NCBI RefSeq assembly: GCF_004348345.1
Contig: NZ_SMJZ01000052.1
Coordinates: 1-46,004 of the forward strand
Source of the DNA: Nonomuraea longispora
Lineage (GTDB): Bacteria > Actinomycetota > Actinomycetes > Streptosporangiales > Streptosporangiaceae
DNA: 46,004 nucleotides
Direction: 5' to 3'
Position numbers and translations under genes: made by a program. Under the pieces are notes generated by a model. It did not search any database and was not told where the DNA came from. It saw only the letters and a program-made list of their open reading frames with translations. Positions 10,128 to 18,648 of this stretch are shown piece after piece. Within the stretch, counting starts at the first letter, position 1, and the number at the start of each line of letters is the position of its first letter.

Positions 10128-11346
10128 CTTGCGGGCGGACCAGGGCTGCGAAGATCACGGCCGAGCCGGAGATGAGCCCCAGCATGACACAGGCCATCGG
10201 CACCGCACTGCCCGATCCCACCAGCCCGACCAGCGGGGCCGCGACCGCGCCGAGCGCGAACTGCAGCACGCCGAGCAGCGCCGACGCGCTGCCCGCCACC
10301 TGCGAGGGCTGCGAGGCCAGCGCCAGCGCGCCGGTGCCCGGCAGCACCAGGCCCTGGCCGAGCATGATGACGAACAACCCGGCCACGATGTACCACAGGC
10401 CGAACCCGGCGAGCGCGGCCGCCAGCAGCAGCACGGCCCCCGTCAGTCCGATGGCCAGCCCGACGAGCACCAGCCGGGCCGGGAGCACCCGCCCCGCCAG
10501 CCGGCCGCCGAGCTGGGCCGTGATGGTGAGGGCGATCGCGTTGAGCCCGAAGATGAGGGAGTACTGCTGGGGCGTGGCGTCGTACACCTCCTGGAGGACG
10601 AACGGCGAGCCCGAGATGTAGCTGAACATCGCCCCGAACGCCAGCCCGGCCGTCAGGGCGGACCCCATGAACGGGCGGTCGCGCAGCAGCCGCCAGAACG
10701 TGCGCACGGTGTGCCCGAGCCCGCCGCTCTCCCGCTCGGCCGCGGGCAGCGTCTCGCGCACGCCCGCCAGCACGGCCACCAGCAGCACCGCGCCGATGAG
10801 GCTGAGCACCACGAACACGCCCCGCCACGAGGTGAACGCCAGCACCTGGGCGCCCGCTATCGGCGCCAGGATGGGAGCCAGGCCGCTGACCAGCATGAGG
10901 GTGGCGAAGATGCGGGCGATGGCGGCGCCGTCGTACAGGTCGCGCACGACGGCCCGCACGATGACCAGCGCCGCGCCGCCCAGCATGCCCTGCAGCAGCC
11001 GGAACGCGATCAGCATGGGCACCGACGGCGCGAACGCGCACAGCAGCGAGGTCAGCATGAACCCGGTCACGCCCACTATCAGCGGCACCCTCCTGCCGCG
11101 TACGTCGCTGACCGGCCCGGCGATCACCTGGCCGACGGACACGCCGATGAGGCAGGCGGTGAGGGTGAGCTGCACCTGCGCGGGGACGCTGAGCATCTGG
11201 GAGGTGATGGCGGGCAGCGCGGGCAGGTACATGTCGATGGAGAGCGGCCCGATCGCCGACAGCGCCCCGAGGATCACCAGCAGCAGGCCGCGGCGGCTCC
11301 TCCGCTCATGAACGACGACGGCGGACGTGGCTTCTGCCACGGACAT
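10120..11346 (-). CDS. Bcr/CflA-type MFS drug efflux transporter
   Basis: A 408-residue inner-membrane transporter of the 12-helix major facilitator superfamily. The first helix contains IGPLSIDMYLPALPAI, the marker segment of the Bcr/CflA drug-resistance family, followed by the loop GPVSDVRGRRVPLI (MFS motif A). Substrates in the family include bicyclomycin, sulfonamides, chloramphenicol and dipeptides; the one here is unknown. ATG 11346 is preferred over 11397 because it places the first helix about 20 residues in. It is co-directional with sufR, 91 nt upstream of it, and could in principle read into suf. Confidence 0.88.
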   Translation of the reverse strand: MSVAEATSAVVVHERRSRRGLLLVILGALSAIGPLSIDMYLPALPAITSQMLSVPAQVQLTLTACLIGVSVGQVIAGPVSDVRGRRVPLIVGVTGFMLTSLLCAFAPSVPMLIAFRLLQGMLGGAALVIVRAVVRDLYDGAAIARIFATLMLVSGLAPILAPIAGAQVLAFTSWRGVFVVLSLIGAVLLVAVLAGVRETLPAAERESGGLGHTVRTFWRLLRDRPFMGSALTAGLAFGAMFSYISGSPFVLQEVYDATPQQYSLIFGLNAIALTITAQLGGRLAGRVLPARLVLVGLAIGLTGAVLLLAAALAGFGLWYIVAGLFVIMLGQGLVLPGTGALALASQPSQVAGSASALLGVLQFALGAVAAPLVGLVGSGSAVPMACVMLGLISGSAVIFAALVRPQVR

Positions 11347-11517
11347 GTGCGCCCCTTCCCTCGCAGACCGGCGGCCCCACGAGGGCCGAAGGATCAAACC
11401 AGGAACAGCTCCTCCGAATTCCCGGTTATCAGATATTTCTTGGGGATTTCATGACCCGGACGAGGAACACCGGTCGGGCCGTACTCACCTGCGGCAGGGA
11501 CCGCCCACCGCAGTCCC

Positions 11518-11523
11518 TAAACT
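11518..11523 (+). promoter_or_regulatory. -10 element giving a leaderless ABC transcript
   Basis: TAAACT ends 6 nt before the ATG at 11530, so transcription would begin at or next to the start codon. No ribosome-binding site precedes that ATG. No clear -35 box is visible. Confidence 0.45.
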
Positions 11524-11529
11524 CATGGC

Positions 11530-12438
11530 ATGGACTCCCCAGCCGTCGAGATCATCGACCTGGTCAAACGTTACGGCGGCACCACCGCCGTCGACGGCCT
11601 CACGCTCCGCGCCGAACGCGGGGCGGTCACCGCGGTCCTCGGTCCCAACGGCGCGGGCAAGACGTCCACGGTGGAGATCTGCGAGGGGTTCCGCGAGGCC
11701 GACGCGGGCACAGTCAGGGTGCTCGGCCTGACGCCCGCGCTGCCCGAGCTGCGCTCGCGGGTGGGGGTCATGCTTCAGGCGGGCGGCGTGCCGCCGGCGA
11801 TGCGCTGCGCCGAGTGGCTGCGTCTCGTCTCGCGTTTCTACGCCCGCCCGCTCGACGCCGGCGCGCTGCTCGCCCGGCTGGGGCTGACGGAGCACGTACG
11901 CACGCCCTACCGGCGGTTGTCGGGCGGGCAGCAGCAGCGCCTGTCGCTGGCCGCGGCCGTCGTCGGGCGGCCGGAGCTGGTCTTCCTCGACGAGCCGACG
12001 GCCGGGCTCGACCCGCAGGCCAGGCACGCCTGCTGGGAGCTGGTCGGCGAGCTGCGCGGCGCGGGCGTGTCCGTCGTGCTGACGACCCACCACATGGACG
12101 AGGCCGAGCGGCTGGCCGACCACGTGGCGATCATCGACAGGGGGCGGGTGGTGGCCGAGGGCAGTCCCGCCTCGCTCACCGGCGCCGAACGCCAGCTGCG
12201 GTTCAGGGCGCGGCCGGGGCTGGCGCTCGACGAGTTGCTCAACGCGCTGCCCGCGGGCAGCGCGGCCAAGGAGTCGCCCGCCGGGCACTACATCATCGAG
12301 GGCCTGGTCGGGCCCGAGCTGCTGGGCACGGTGACGGCCTGGTGCGCCTCCGAGGGCGTGACCGCCGACGACCTGCGCATCGAGCGCCGCACTCTCGAAG
12401 ACGTGTTCCTTGAGCTGACCGGCAGGGAGCTGCGATGA
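11530..12438 (+). CDS. ABC exporter, ATP-binding subunit
   Basis: Energises an ABC-2 type exporter with the next gene product. The 302-residue protein has Walker A (GPNGAGKTS), Q-loop (VMLQAGGVP), signature (LSGGQQQRLSL), Walker B (LVFLDEPTAGLD) and the H-switch (LTTHHMDEAE), followed by a ~90-residue C-terminal extension as in drug/lipid/heme-linked exporters. It resembles the Rv1458c/Rv1457c pair found between sufR and ctaA in mycobacteria (from memory), whose substrate is unproven. Its stop overlaps the permease start (ATGA). Confidence 0.92.
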   Translation: MDSPAVEIIDLVKRYGGTTAVDGLTLRAERGAVTAVLGPNGAGKTSTVEICEGFREADAGTVRVLGLTPALPELRSRVGVMLQAGGVPPAMRCAEWLRLVSRFYARPLDAGALLARLGLTEHVRTPYRRLSGGQQQRLSLAAAVVGRPELVFLDEPTAGLDPQARHACWELVGELRGAGVSVVLTTHHMDEAERLADHVAIIDRGRVVAEGSPASLTGAERQLRFRARPGLALDELLNALPAGSAAKESPAGHYIIEGLVGPELLGTVTAWCASEGVTADDLRIERRTLEDVFLELTGRELR

Positions 12439-13232
12439 CCGCTGTGCCGTCACCCGCTGGAGGCGCGATGACCACGCTCGACCTCACCCCCGCGCCCGGC
12501 GCGGCGCCGTTCCCGCGCATGGTGTTCGCGCAGGCGTGCGCCGAGGTCCGCGCGACCCTGCGCAACGGCGAGCAGCTGGCCCTCACCCTGGTGCTTCCCG
12601 TGCTGCTGCTGGTGGGGTTCTCGATGATGCCGCTGATCGACGTGGGCGCCAGCCGGGTCGACTTCCTGTCGCCCGGCGTGCTGGCGCTGGCGGTCATGTC
12701 CACGGCGTTCACCGGCCAGGCCATCGCGACGGGGTTCGAACGCCGCTACGGCGTGCTGAAGCGGCTGGGCGCGACGCCGCTGTCCAGAGCCGGTCTCATG
12801 CTCGCCAAGACGGCCGCCGTCGTGGCCGTGGAGGCCGTCCAGGCCGTCGTGATCGTGGCCGTGGGGCTTGCGCTGGGATGGCGGCCGCAAGGTTCGTTCC
12901 TGAGCGCGGCGCTGCTCATCGTCGTCGGCACGGCCGCCTTCAGCGGCCTGGGGCTGCTCATGGCGGGCACGCTGCGCGCCGAGGCGACGCTGGCCGCCGC
13001 CAACCTCGTCTACCTGGTGCTGCTGGGCGCGGGCGGGGTGGTCTTCCCCCTGTCGAAGTTCCCCGAGGGCATGCGGCCGGTGCTGGAGATCCTGCCGATC
13101 TCGGCGCTGACCGGCGGCCTGCGCTCGGTGCTCGCCCAGGGCGCGGCGCTGCCGCTCGTCCCGCTGACCGTGCTGGCGGCGTGGGCGGTGCTGTCGCTGG
13201 GGCTGGTCTCACGCACCTTCCGCTGGGAATGA
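12435..13232 (+). CDS. ABC-2 type exporter, permease subunit
   Basis: A 265-residue membrane protein with about six predicted helices (for example LALTLVLPVLLLVGFSMM and AALLIVVGTAAFSGLGLLMA), matching ABC-2 permeases. The start at 12435 overlaps the ATPase stop and has AGGGAG before it. An internal ATG at 12468 has GGAGG only 4 nt upstream and is a possible alternative. It pairs with the preceding ATPase. In relatives ctaA follows directly; here ctaA is displaced by about 10.7 kb. Confidence 0.9.
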   Translation: MTAVPSPAGGAMTTLDLTPAPGAAPFPRMVFAQACAEVRATLRNGEQLALTLVLPVLLLVGFSMMPLIDVGASRVDFLSPGVLALAVMSTAFTGQAIATGFERRYGVLKRLGATPLSRAGLMLAKTAAVVAVEAVQAVVIVAVGLALGWRPQGSFLSAALLIVVGTAAFSGLGLLMAGTLRAEATLAAANLVYLVLLGAGGVVFPLSKFPEGMRPVLEILPISALTGGLRSVLAQGAALPLVPLTVLAAWAVLSLGLVSRTFRWE

Positions 13233-13269
13233 CCGCAGCCCGAGCCGGGCATGACCGGCCTGCCGGGGT

Positions 13270-14472
13270 TCATTCGGGTCGCGGCTGGGGCGTCTCGGCG
13301 CTGAGGGCTCCGTAGCGGCGCCGCGCTAGGGCTGCCACCACGGTCAGCGGTACGGCCGCGCCCGCCGCCAGGCCGAACAGCAGCGCGTACCTCCCGTGGT
13401 CGGCCAGCGGCCCGCCCGCCCAGGACGCCACCGCGCTGCCTACGAACAGGGCCGAGGCGAAGAACGCGATCGTCGTCCCCCTGGCCTCCGGCACGACCGA
13501 GGTGGCCCACGTCTGCAGCGACGAGTGCAGGAACGACCAGCCGCCGCCGAGCAGCAGCGCCGTCACGGCCACGGTCGGCAGGCTCACGTGCACGGTCACG
13601 ATCGCGAACCCGGCGCACAACTGTGCGCCGCCCACCGTCATCAGCACAGGCGGGGACCAGCGGCCCACCAACCGCTTGACGACCTTGGACAGCGCCCACA
13701 GGCCCAGTCCGTACGCGGTGATGGCGAGCCCTGCCACGGCCGCGGCGAACCCGGCGTGCTCCAGCGCGGTGGCCAGGAAGGGCATGACGCCGAGCAGGAT
13801 CGCGCCCTCGACGAACGCCAGCCCGAACACCAGCAGCGCCCATCCGTGCCCGAGCACCGCCCCCAGGTAGCGGCCCACGCCCCGCGCGGCGCCGGCGGCG
13901 CGGGGCGGCTCGGGCAGCGAGCGCAGCGCGACCGCACAGGCCAGCGCGCACGCGGCGGGCGCCAGGAAGGCCACCCGCCAGTGCAGCAGACCGGCGATCA
14001 CTCCGCCGACGCCGGTGGCCAGGGCGGTGCCGAGCGAGGCGGCGGCCATCAGGTCCGTGAGCGCGCGCTGCCGCACCGACGCCCTGACCGTGTCGCCCAC
14101 GTACGTCAGGCCGGTGGGGATCACCGCGCCGAAGCAGGCGCCGGCGACGATCCTGGCCGCCACCAGCGCCCCGAGCACGGGCATGAGGGCGGAGACCAGG
14201 CCCGCCAGCGCCGCGCCGAGCAGCGCTCCACGCATCACCCGCACCCGGCCGAACCGGTCCGACAGCAGTCCCCACAGCGGCTGGGACAGCCCGTAGGCCA
14301 GGTAGTAGCCGCTGGCGGCGGTGACGGACGCCGCCAGGGACACCTCCAGGTCCCTTGCGATCAGCACGAGCATGGGGGTGACGGCGAAGCGGTCGAAGCT
14401 GCTGACGAACGACGACACGGACAGGGCGGGCGGCGGCCGCTCGGTGCTCACGGGGAGGTCAGGGGCTTTCAT
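13270..14472 (-). CDS. MFS transporter, substrate unknown
   Basis: A 400-residue, roughly 12-helix major facilitator protein. LSQPLWGLLSDRFGRVRVMRG is the motif A loop between helices 2 and 3. The frame extends to 14598, but that extra stretch is not hydrophobic and includes the putative operator; ATG 14472 is a better start. It is convergent with the ABC permease and divergent from the membrane-protein gene at 14628. No regulator gene is adjacent, although the palindrome at 14480-14498 sits just before the start. Confidence 0.85.
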   Translation of the reverse strand: MKAPDLPVSTERPPPALSVSSFVSSFDRFAVTPMLVLIARDLEVSLAASVTAASGYYLAYGLSQPLWGLLSDRFGRVRVMRGALLGAALAGLVSALMPVLGALVAARIVAGACFGAVIPTGLTYVGDTVRASVRQRALTDLMAAASLGTALATGVGGVIAGLLHWRVAFLAPAACALACAVALRSLPEPPRAAGAARGVGRYLGAVLGHGWALLVFGLAFVEGAILLGVMPFLATALEHAGFAAAVAGLAITAYGLGLWALSKVVKRLVGRWSPPVLMTVGGAQLCAGFAIVTVHVSLPTVAVTALLLGGGWSFLHSSLQTWATSVVPEARGTTIAFFASALFVGSAVASWAGGPLADHGRYALLFGLAAGAAVPLTVVAALARRRYGALSAETPQPRPE

Positions 14473-14479
14473 ATGTCCA

Positions 14480-14498
14480 TAGTTCGTTTGCCTAACTA
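14480..14498. promoter_or_regulatory. Palindromic operator candidate before the MFS gene
   Basis: TAGTT and AACTA arms separated by 9 nt end 8 nt before the MFS ATG, in an AT-rich patch within GC-rich DNA. The shape suits a MarR- or TetR-type repressor. The binder is unknown. Confidence 0.35.
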
Positions 14499-14627
14499 AA
14501 AGGATCGAGCACCACTCTAAGTGGGGACATGTCGGGAGGGTCAGCGCGGCCGCCCCGAGCCGTTTCACCGGCGAGGGCCGCCGAGCGTAGTTGGACAACT
14601 ACCGTAAAGGGCTGGCACGGTATCCTG

Positions 14628-15548
14628 ATGCGGTTCGTCAGGGGATTTGTCGCAGTCTTGTCAGTTCTGGTCGGTTGCCTGGTGGCGGTCGCCGCCGTAC
14701 CCGTGCGGTGGGCCGACGGCCAGCTACAGACGGACGCGTACGCGACCACGGTGGCTCCGCTTCTCCAGGACCGGGAGCTGCAACGCTTGCTGGCGAACAC
14801 CGCGTTCGACGCGGCCGACGCGAAGGGCTACGCGGTTCCGCGCCGTTGGAAGGACCGTGTCCACACCCAGATGGCCACCATCCTCGCCACTCCGCAGGCG
14901 CGGCAGATATGGCTGGACGCGAACCTCGCGGCACGCGATCTCGTCGTGGACGGCACAGGCAGCACGATCGTGGTCGACACCGGCGACCTGATCGGCTACG
15001 TCCGCGAGCGGCTCAAGGCCCTCGGCATCAACCTGCCACGGACGCCGAGCGAGGCCGACACCAAGCTCACGCTGGCCGACTCGCCCCAGATCGCTCAGGT
15101 CAGGGAGTCCGCCCGGCTGCTGCACACGCTGGCAGGCGTCCTGCCGGTGGCCGCGCTCGGCGCGCTGGCGCTCGCCGTCCTGGTCGCACGGCGGCGGTTC
15201 CTGACGCTGGCGTCGGCCGGCTTCGCGGTCGCGATCGGCATGGGTGGCGCGATGGTGGCGCTGGGCATGGGCAGGGATCGCCTGCTCGGCTCCAGCGCGC
15301 TCGCCGCCGGCGAGGCGACCGGCACACTGGCGGCGTCGGTCTACGACGCGTTCGGAAACTCCTTGCGCGCGGACCTGCTGACCGCGCTCGTGGCCGCGGC
15401 CGTCGTCGGCGCGGCGGGGGTGGCGGCGGCCATCGTGGTGCCGTTGCTTCGCCGCCGTTCCGGCGCCGCGGACCCGCCACCCGGTGCACGGGCGCACGCG
15501 GTGCCCGCGCAGGCGGGGTATGAGCAGGGCACGAGCACCACGATGTGA
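14628..15548 (+). CDS. Unknown membrane protein with a large extracytoplasmic domain
   Basis: I do not recognise the family. The 306-residue product has an N-terminal helix (FVAVLSVLVGCLVAVAAVPV), about 140 polar residues that should lie outside the membrane (roughly 30-165), then three hydrophobic segments (LLHTLAGVLPVAALGALALA; FAVAIGMGGAMVALGMG; LTALVAAAVVGAAGVAAAIV) and a short basic-to-polar tail. No cysteine pairs or catalytic motifs stand out. The ATG at 14628 puts the first helix at the N-terminus; the frame upstream is not membrane-like. It is divergent from the MFS gene. Confidence 0.7.
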   Translation: MRFVRGFVAVLSVLVGCLVAVAAVPVRWADGQLQTDAYATTVAPLLQDRELQRLLANTAFDAADAKGYAVPRRWKDRVHTQMATILATPQARQIWLDANLAARDLVVDGTGSTIVVDTGDLIGYVRERLKALGINLPRTPSEADTKLTLADSPQIAQVRESARLLHTLAGVLPVAALGALALAVLVARRRFLTLASAGFAVAIGMGGAMVALGMGRDRLLGSSALAAGEATGTLAASVYDAFGNSLRADLLTALVAAAVVGAAGVAAAIVVPLLRRRSGAADPPPGARAHAVPAQAGYEQGTSTTM

Positions 15549-15758
15549 CACGCGAGTGCGTGTCGTTCGCACGGTGCGGGGTTCCGCGGCGGCCCCATGC
15601 CATGGGCTCCCGAGCGATGGCTACCATGTTGAGCTGGACATTGACTGGAGACTCCACCCGAACCTGGCACGTCAGCACGGCCCAGAGCGGGACATCCAGC
15701 TCAAGATTCCGGTCACCTGCCCTCTCAGGGGTTGCCCTTCTCACAGCCGAGGAGTCTC

Positions 15759-16688
15759 GTGTCCTTCGCCCTCGACGACCCGTTCGACCGCCGCCCCACC
15801 CTGTCCGGGCCGGGCGGCGTGCTGCGCGCGGCCGCCGACTCGATCCCGCCGTCGAGCCTCGTCCTGCTGGGGATCTTCTCCGTGCAGCTCGGCGCCGGGT
15901 TCGCCAAGGAGCTGTTCGCGGCATTGCCGCCGAGCGCGGTGGTGTTCCTGCGCATCACGGCGGGGGCGCTCATCCTGGGCCTGTTCGTCAGGCCGCGGCT
16001 CAAGGGGCTGACCCGGCGTGACTGGGCGGTGGGCGTCGGCTTCGGCGCGACGCTCGCGCTGATGAACCTGAGCTTCTACGAGGCCCTGTCGCGGCTGCCG
16101 ATGGGGGTCGCCGTGGCCGTCGAGTTCCTCGGGCCGCTGGGCGTGGCGGTGGCGGCCTCCCGGCGCAGGCTCGACCTGCTGTGGGTGGGCCTGGCCGGCG
16201 CAGGCGTCGTGCTGCTCGCGCCGTGGGGGCAGTCGGCGTCGGTGAGCTTGGCGGGCATCGCCTTCGCGATGCTGGCGGGAGCGTGCTGGGCCGGATACAT
16301 CCTGCTGTCGGCGGCGGCCGGGCAACGTTTCCCGGGCACGAGCGGGTTGTCGTTCGCGATGCTCGTGTCGGTGGTGCTGATCGCGCCCGTCGGGGTCACG
16401 ACCGGCGGGGCAGACCTGCTCCAGCCGGAGCTGCTGCTGATCGGGCTCGGCGTGGGGCTGCTGTCGTCGGTGATCCCCTACTCGCTGGAGCTGCAGGCGC
16501 TGCGGCGCATGCCCAAGCGGGTGTTCGGCATCCTCATGAGCCTGGAGCCGGCCGCGGCGGCGCTGGTCGGCGTGCTGCTGCTCAGCGAGTTCCTGCACGT
16601 GCAGCAGTGGGCGGCGATCCTGTGCATCGTGGCCGCGAGCCTCGGCTCGACGAGGAGGGCCGGCCGCGCGAACAAGCGCGGCGAATGA
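15759..16688 (+). CDS. EamA/RhtA-type amino acid or metabolite exporter
   Basis: Drug/metabolite transporter of the EamA (DMT) superfamily, with two repeated five-helix halves. The 309-residue protein contains LSFYEALSRLPMGVAVAVEF and, in the second half, YSLELQALRRMPKRVFGILM followed by SLEPAAAALVG, as in threonine/homoserine exporter RhtA. GTG 15759 is preceded by GAGGAG; an upstream TTG at 15732 in the same frame is less likely. It could export an amino acid, which would fit the neighbouring hydroxyproline-like operon, but that link is only inferred. Confidence 0.85.
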   Translation: MSFALDDPFDRRPTLSGPGGVLRAAADSIPPSSLVLLGIFSVQLGAGFAKELFAALPPSAVVFLRITAGALILGLFVRPRLKGLTRRDWAVGVGFGATLALMNLSFYEALSRLPMGVAVAVEFLGPLGVAVAASRRRLDLLWVGLAGAGVVLLAPWGQSASVSLAGIAFAMLAGACWAGYILLSAAAGQRFPGTSGLSFAMLVSVVLIAPVGVTTGGADLLQPELLLIGLGVGLLSSVIPYSLELQALRRMPKRVFGILMSLEPAAAALVGVLLLSEFLHVQQWAAILCIVAASLGSTRRAGRANKRGE

Positions 16689-16708
16689 CGTCGGCGTCGC
16701 GGGACGGG

Positions 16709-16749
16709 CCGCCGCGCGCCCGTGGGATGGGGTCTCGGGCGCGCGGCGG
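16709..16749 (+). terminator. Terminator after the EamA gene
   Basis: A perfect 14-bp GC inverted repeat (16709-16722 with 16736-16749) with a 13-nt loop lies 20 nt beyond the EamA stop. Confidence 0.65.
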
Positions 16750-17020
16750 GGGGCTCGGCCTCGGTGGGCGGGTGTGCCGAGCCCGGTGAAGGTCAGCGGA
16801 GTGCGGGAGTCCGCTTGACCAGGCTGACGCCACCGCCCGGCAGCGGGGATGGCGTGGTCCGGTGGTCCGATGGACCGGGACGACGGGCCAGCCGGGCGCC
16901 CTCGCGAGGCGCCGCTCAGCCGGCCCGCATCGAGGTTACCTCGATCGGGGAGCCCGCGATCCCTAAATATCGGAACTTACCGCTCGAATTACGGACCGCC
17001 CAGCTCCGTGCGGGCCGGGC
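16750..17020. other. Non-coding gap between convergent EamA and gntR genes
   Basis: No credible gene. The gap holds several short inverted repeats, among them a near-perfect 17-bp palindrome at 16929-16945 (8-bp arms ATCGAGGT/ACCTCGAT around one base). It is followed by an AT-rich patch (CTAAATATCGGAA) near 16962-16974. It probably includes the end of the gntR transcript. Confidence 0.5.
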
Positions 17021-17689
17021 TCAGTGTTCGGCCCAGATGCCGCGTACGTGGCCGATGTGCTCCTCCATGATCTGGCGCACGGCGGCGGCGTCGCCGCTCT
17101 TGAGCGCGTCGAGCAGCGCCAGGTGCTCCATGGCCGAGTCGGACAGGGTGCCGCGCTCGGAGAGCTGGGACAACCCGTAGAGCCTGGCCCTGGTACGCAG
17201 GTCGCGCACCACGGACACCAGGTGCGCGTTGCCGCACAGGGCCAGCAGCTCGACGTGGAAGCGCAGGTCGGCGTCGATGTAGGCCAGCAGGTCGCCCCGC
17301 TCGCTGGCCGAGACGATCTCCTCGGCGATGGGCCGCAGCCGCTCGAACTCCTCGGCCCGCGCGCTGTCGGCCAGCCTGGCCACCGTGGGCACCTCGATGA
17401 GCTGGCGGATCTCGGTCAGCTCGTCGAGATCGCGGTCGGACAGCTCGGTCACCCGGAAGCCCTTGTTGCGCACCGCCTCGACCAGGCCCTCCTTGGCCAG
17501 GTCGAGCATGGCCTCGCGGACGGGCGTGGCCGACACGCCGAACTGGGCGGCCAGCACCGGCGCGGAGTAGACCACTCCCGGCCGCATCTCGCCGGTGATC
17601 AGCGCGGCGCGCAGCGCATGGGCGACCTGCTCGCGCAGGCTCTGCCGCTCCCCCACCATCGGCAGGTCGAGCCGATCCTCGGCGACCAT
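17021..17689 (-). CDS. GntR-family regulator with FCD domain
   Basis: A 222-residue repressor-like protein. Residues 10-75 are the winged helix (SLREQVAHALRAALITGEM, then FGVSATPVREAMLDLAKEGL), and about 90-215 form the all-helical FCD ligand domain with metal-binding D and H residues (DADLRFHVELLALCGN; EHLALLDALKSGD; EEHIGHVRG). ATG 17689 was chosen because GGAGG lies about 12 nt upstream and it begins just before the winged helix. It is last in the hydroxyproline-like operon, 14 nt after the reductase gene, so it is a good candidate for pathway-specific control through the site at 23887-23897. Confidence 0.9.
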   Translation of the reverse strand: MVAEDRLDLPMVGERQSLREQVAHALRAALITGEMRPGVVYSAPVLAAQFGVSATPVREAMLDLAKEGLVEAVRNKGFRVTELSDRDLDELTEIRQLIEVPTVARLADSARAEEFERLRPIAEEIVSASERGDLLAYIDADLRFHVELLALCGNAHLVSVVRDLRTRARLYGLSQLSERGTLSDSAMEHLALLDALKSGDAAAVRQIMEEHIGHVRGIWAEH

Positions 17690-17703
17690 CCCGCCACCCC
17701 CTC

Positions 17704-18648
17704 CTACGTCCACGCCTCGTAAGCGGCAGCCGCGACCACGAGGTCCTCCCACGCCATGCCCGTGCCTTTGAACACACGCGGTCCCGGCCCTGTGACCACT
17801 CTCCCGCCGATCAGGTCGGCGAGGTTGCCGGCGAGATGACCGCTGGTGATCGTACCTTGGCGGATCGGGACAATCAGGTCACCCGCTTCCTCCATGGCGG
17901 CCGCCCTGGCCTCGACGACCACGGTGGCACGCGCGACCAGATCGCCGTCGAGCTCGCGTGCGCCGGGCTCGTGCGAGCCCACGGCGACCACGGTGGCGCC
18001 GTCGCGGGCGAGCTTACCGGGGAACAGGGGTTCCCTGGCGGTGGTGCAGCACGCCACGAGGTCGGCCCAGGCCACCGCCTCGTGGGTCTCGCCCTCCTGT
18101 GCGGAGGTCAGGGACCGCGCGTCCAGCCCGAGCGAGCGGCAGTGCCCGGCGAGCGCCCGCGCGCGTCCGGGGTCACGCCCGACGACCGTCACCTCCGCGA
18201 CGGGCGCCACCTCGCGGAGCGCGGCCACGTGCCCCCACGCCTGCGGGCCGCTGCCGTACACCACCAGCCGCCGCGCCCCCGGCCCGGCCAGGTGGCGGAC
18301 GGCGAGCGCCGAGACGGCGGGAGTGCGCAGCGAGGTGAGCGCGATCCCGTCCATGGCCGCGAGCGGGGCCAGCGTCTCGCCGTCCAGCAGCAGGTACGTC
18401 CCCTGGATCCGGGGCAGACCCCGCCCGGGGTTGGCCGGCGCGACGGTGGCGGCCTTCACCCCCGCGTACCGCCCGGCCGCGGCCGGCATCAGCAGGAGCT
18501 GCCCGGCGGGCACGTCCACGACCGACCGTTGCGGTGTGGTCTCCGGGTCGAGCCCGGCCCTGAGCGCGTCTTCGAGGACGTCCACGGCCCGTCCGGGCGG
18601 CACCAGCCGCTCCAGCGTGGCGGCGTCGAGATACGGCAGTGTGCTCAT
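17704..18648 (-). CDS. Ornithine cyclodeaminase/mu-crystallin family; likely pyrroline-2-carboxylate reductase
   Basis: A 314-residue NAD(P)-dependent enzyme. It shows the family N-terminal half (GVKAATVAPANP; LTSLRTPAVSALA), a Rossmann motif (VVYGSGPQAWGHVAAL) and a late GNLADLIGG segment. In hydroxyproline and D-proline operons this family reduces delta1-pyrroline-2-carboxylate to L-proline (family knowledge), and the gene context supports that over true ornithine cyclodeaminase. Its ATG overlaps the preceding racemase-family gene (ATGA), and gntR follows 14 nt after its stop. Confidence 0.82.
   Translation of the reverse strand: MSTLPYLDAATLERLVPPGRAVDVLEDALRAGLDPETTPQRSVVDVPAGQLLLMPAAAGRYAGVKAATVAPANPGRGLPRIQGTYLLLDGETLAPLAAMDGIALTSLRTPAVSALAVRHLAGPGARRLVVYGSGPQAWGHVAALREVAPVAEVTVVGRDPGRARALAGHCRSLGLDARSLTSAQEGETHEAVAWADLVACCTTAREPLFPGKLARDGATVVAVGSHEPGARELDGDLVARATVVVEARAAAMEEAGDLIVPIRQGTITSGHLAGNLADLIGGRVVTGPGPRVFKGTGMAWEDLVVAAAAYEAWT

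Noticed and set aside
14480..14498. Reading the palindrome before the MFS gene as an iron box
   Set aside because: TAGTTAGGC resembles half of the iron-box consensus, but the second half has the wrong spacing and sequence; only the site at 10109-10127 fits well.
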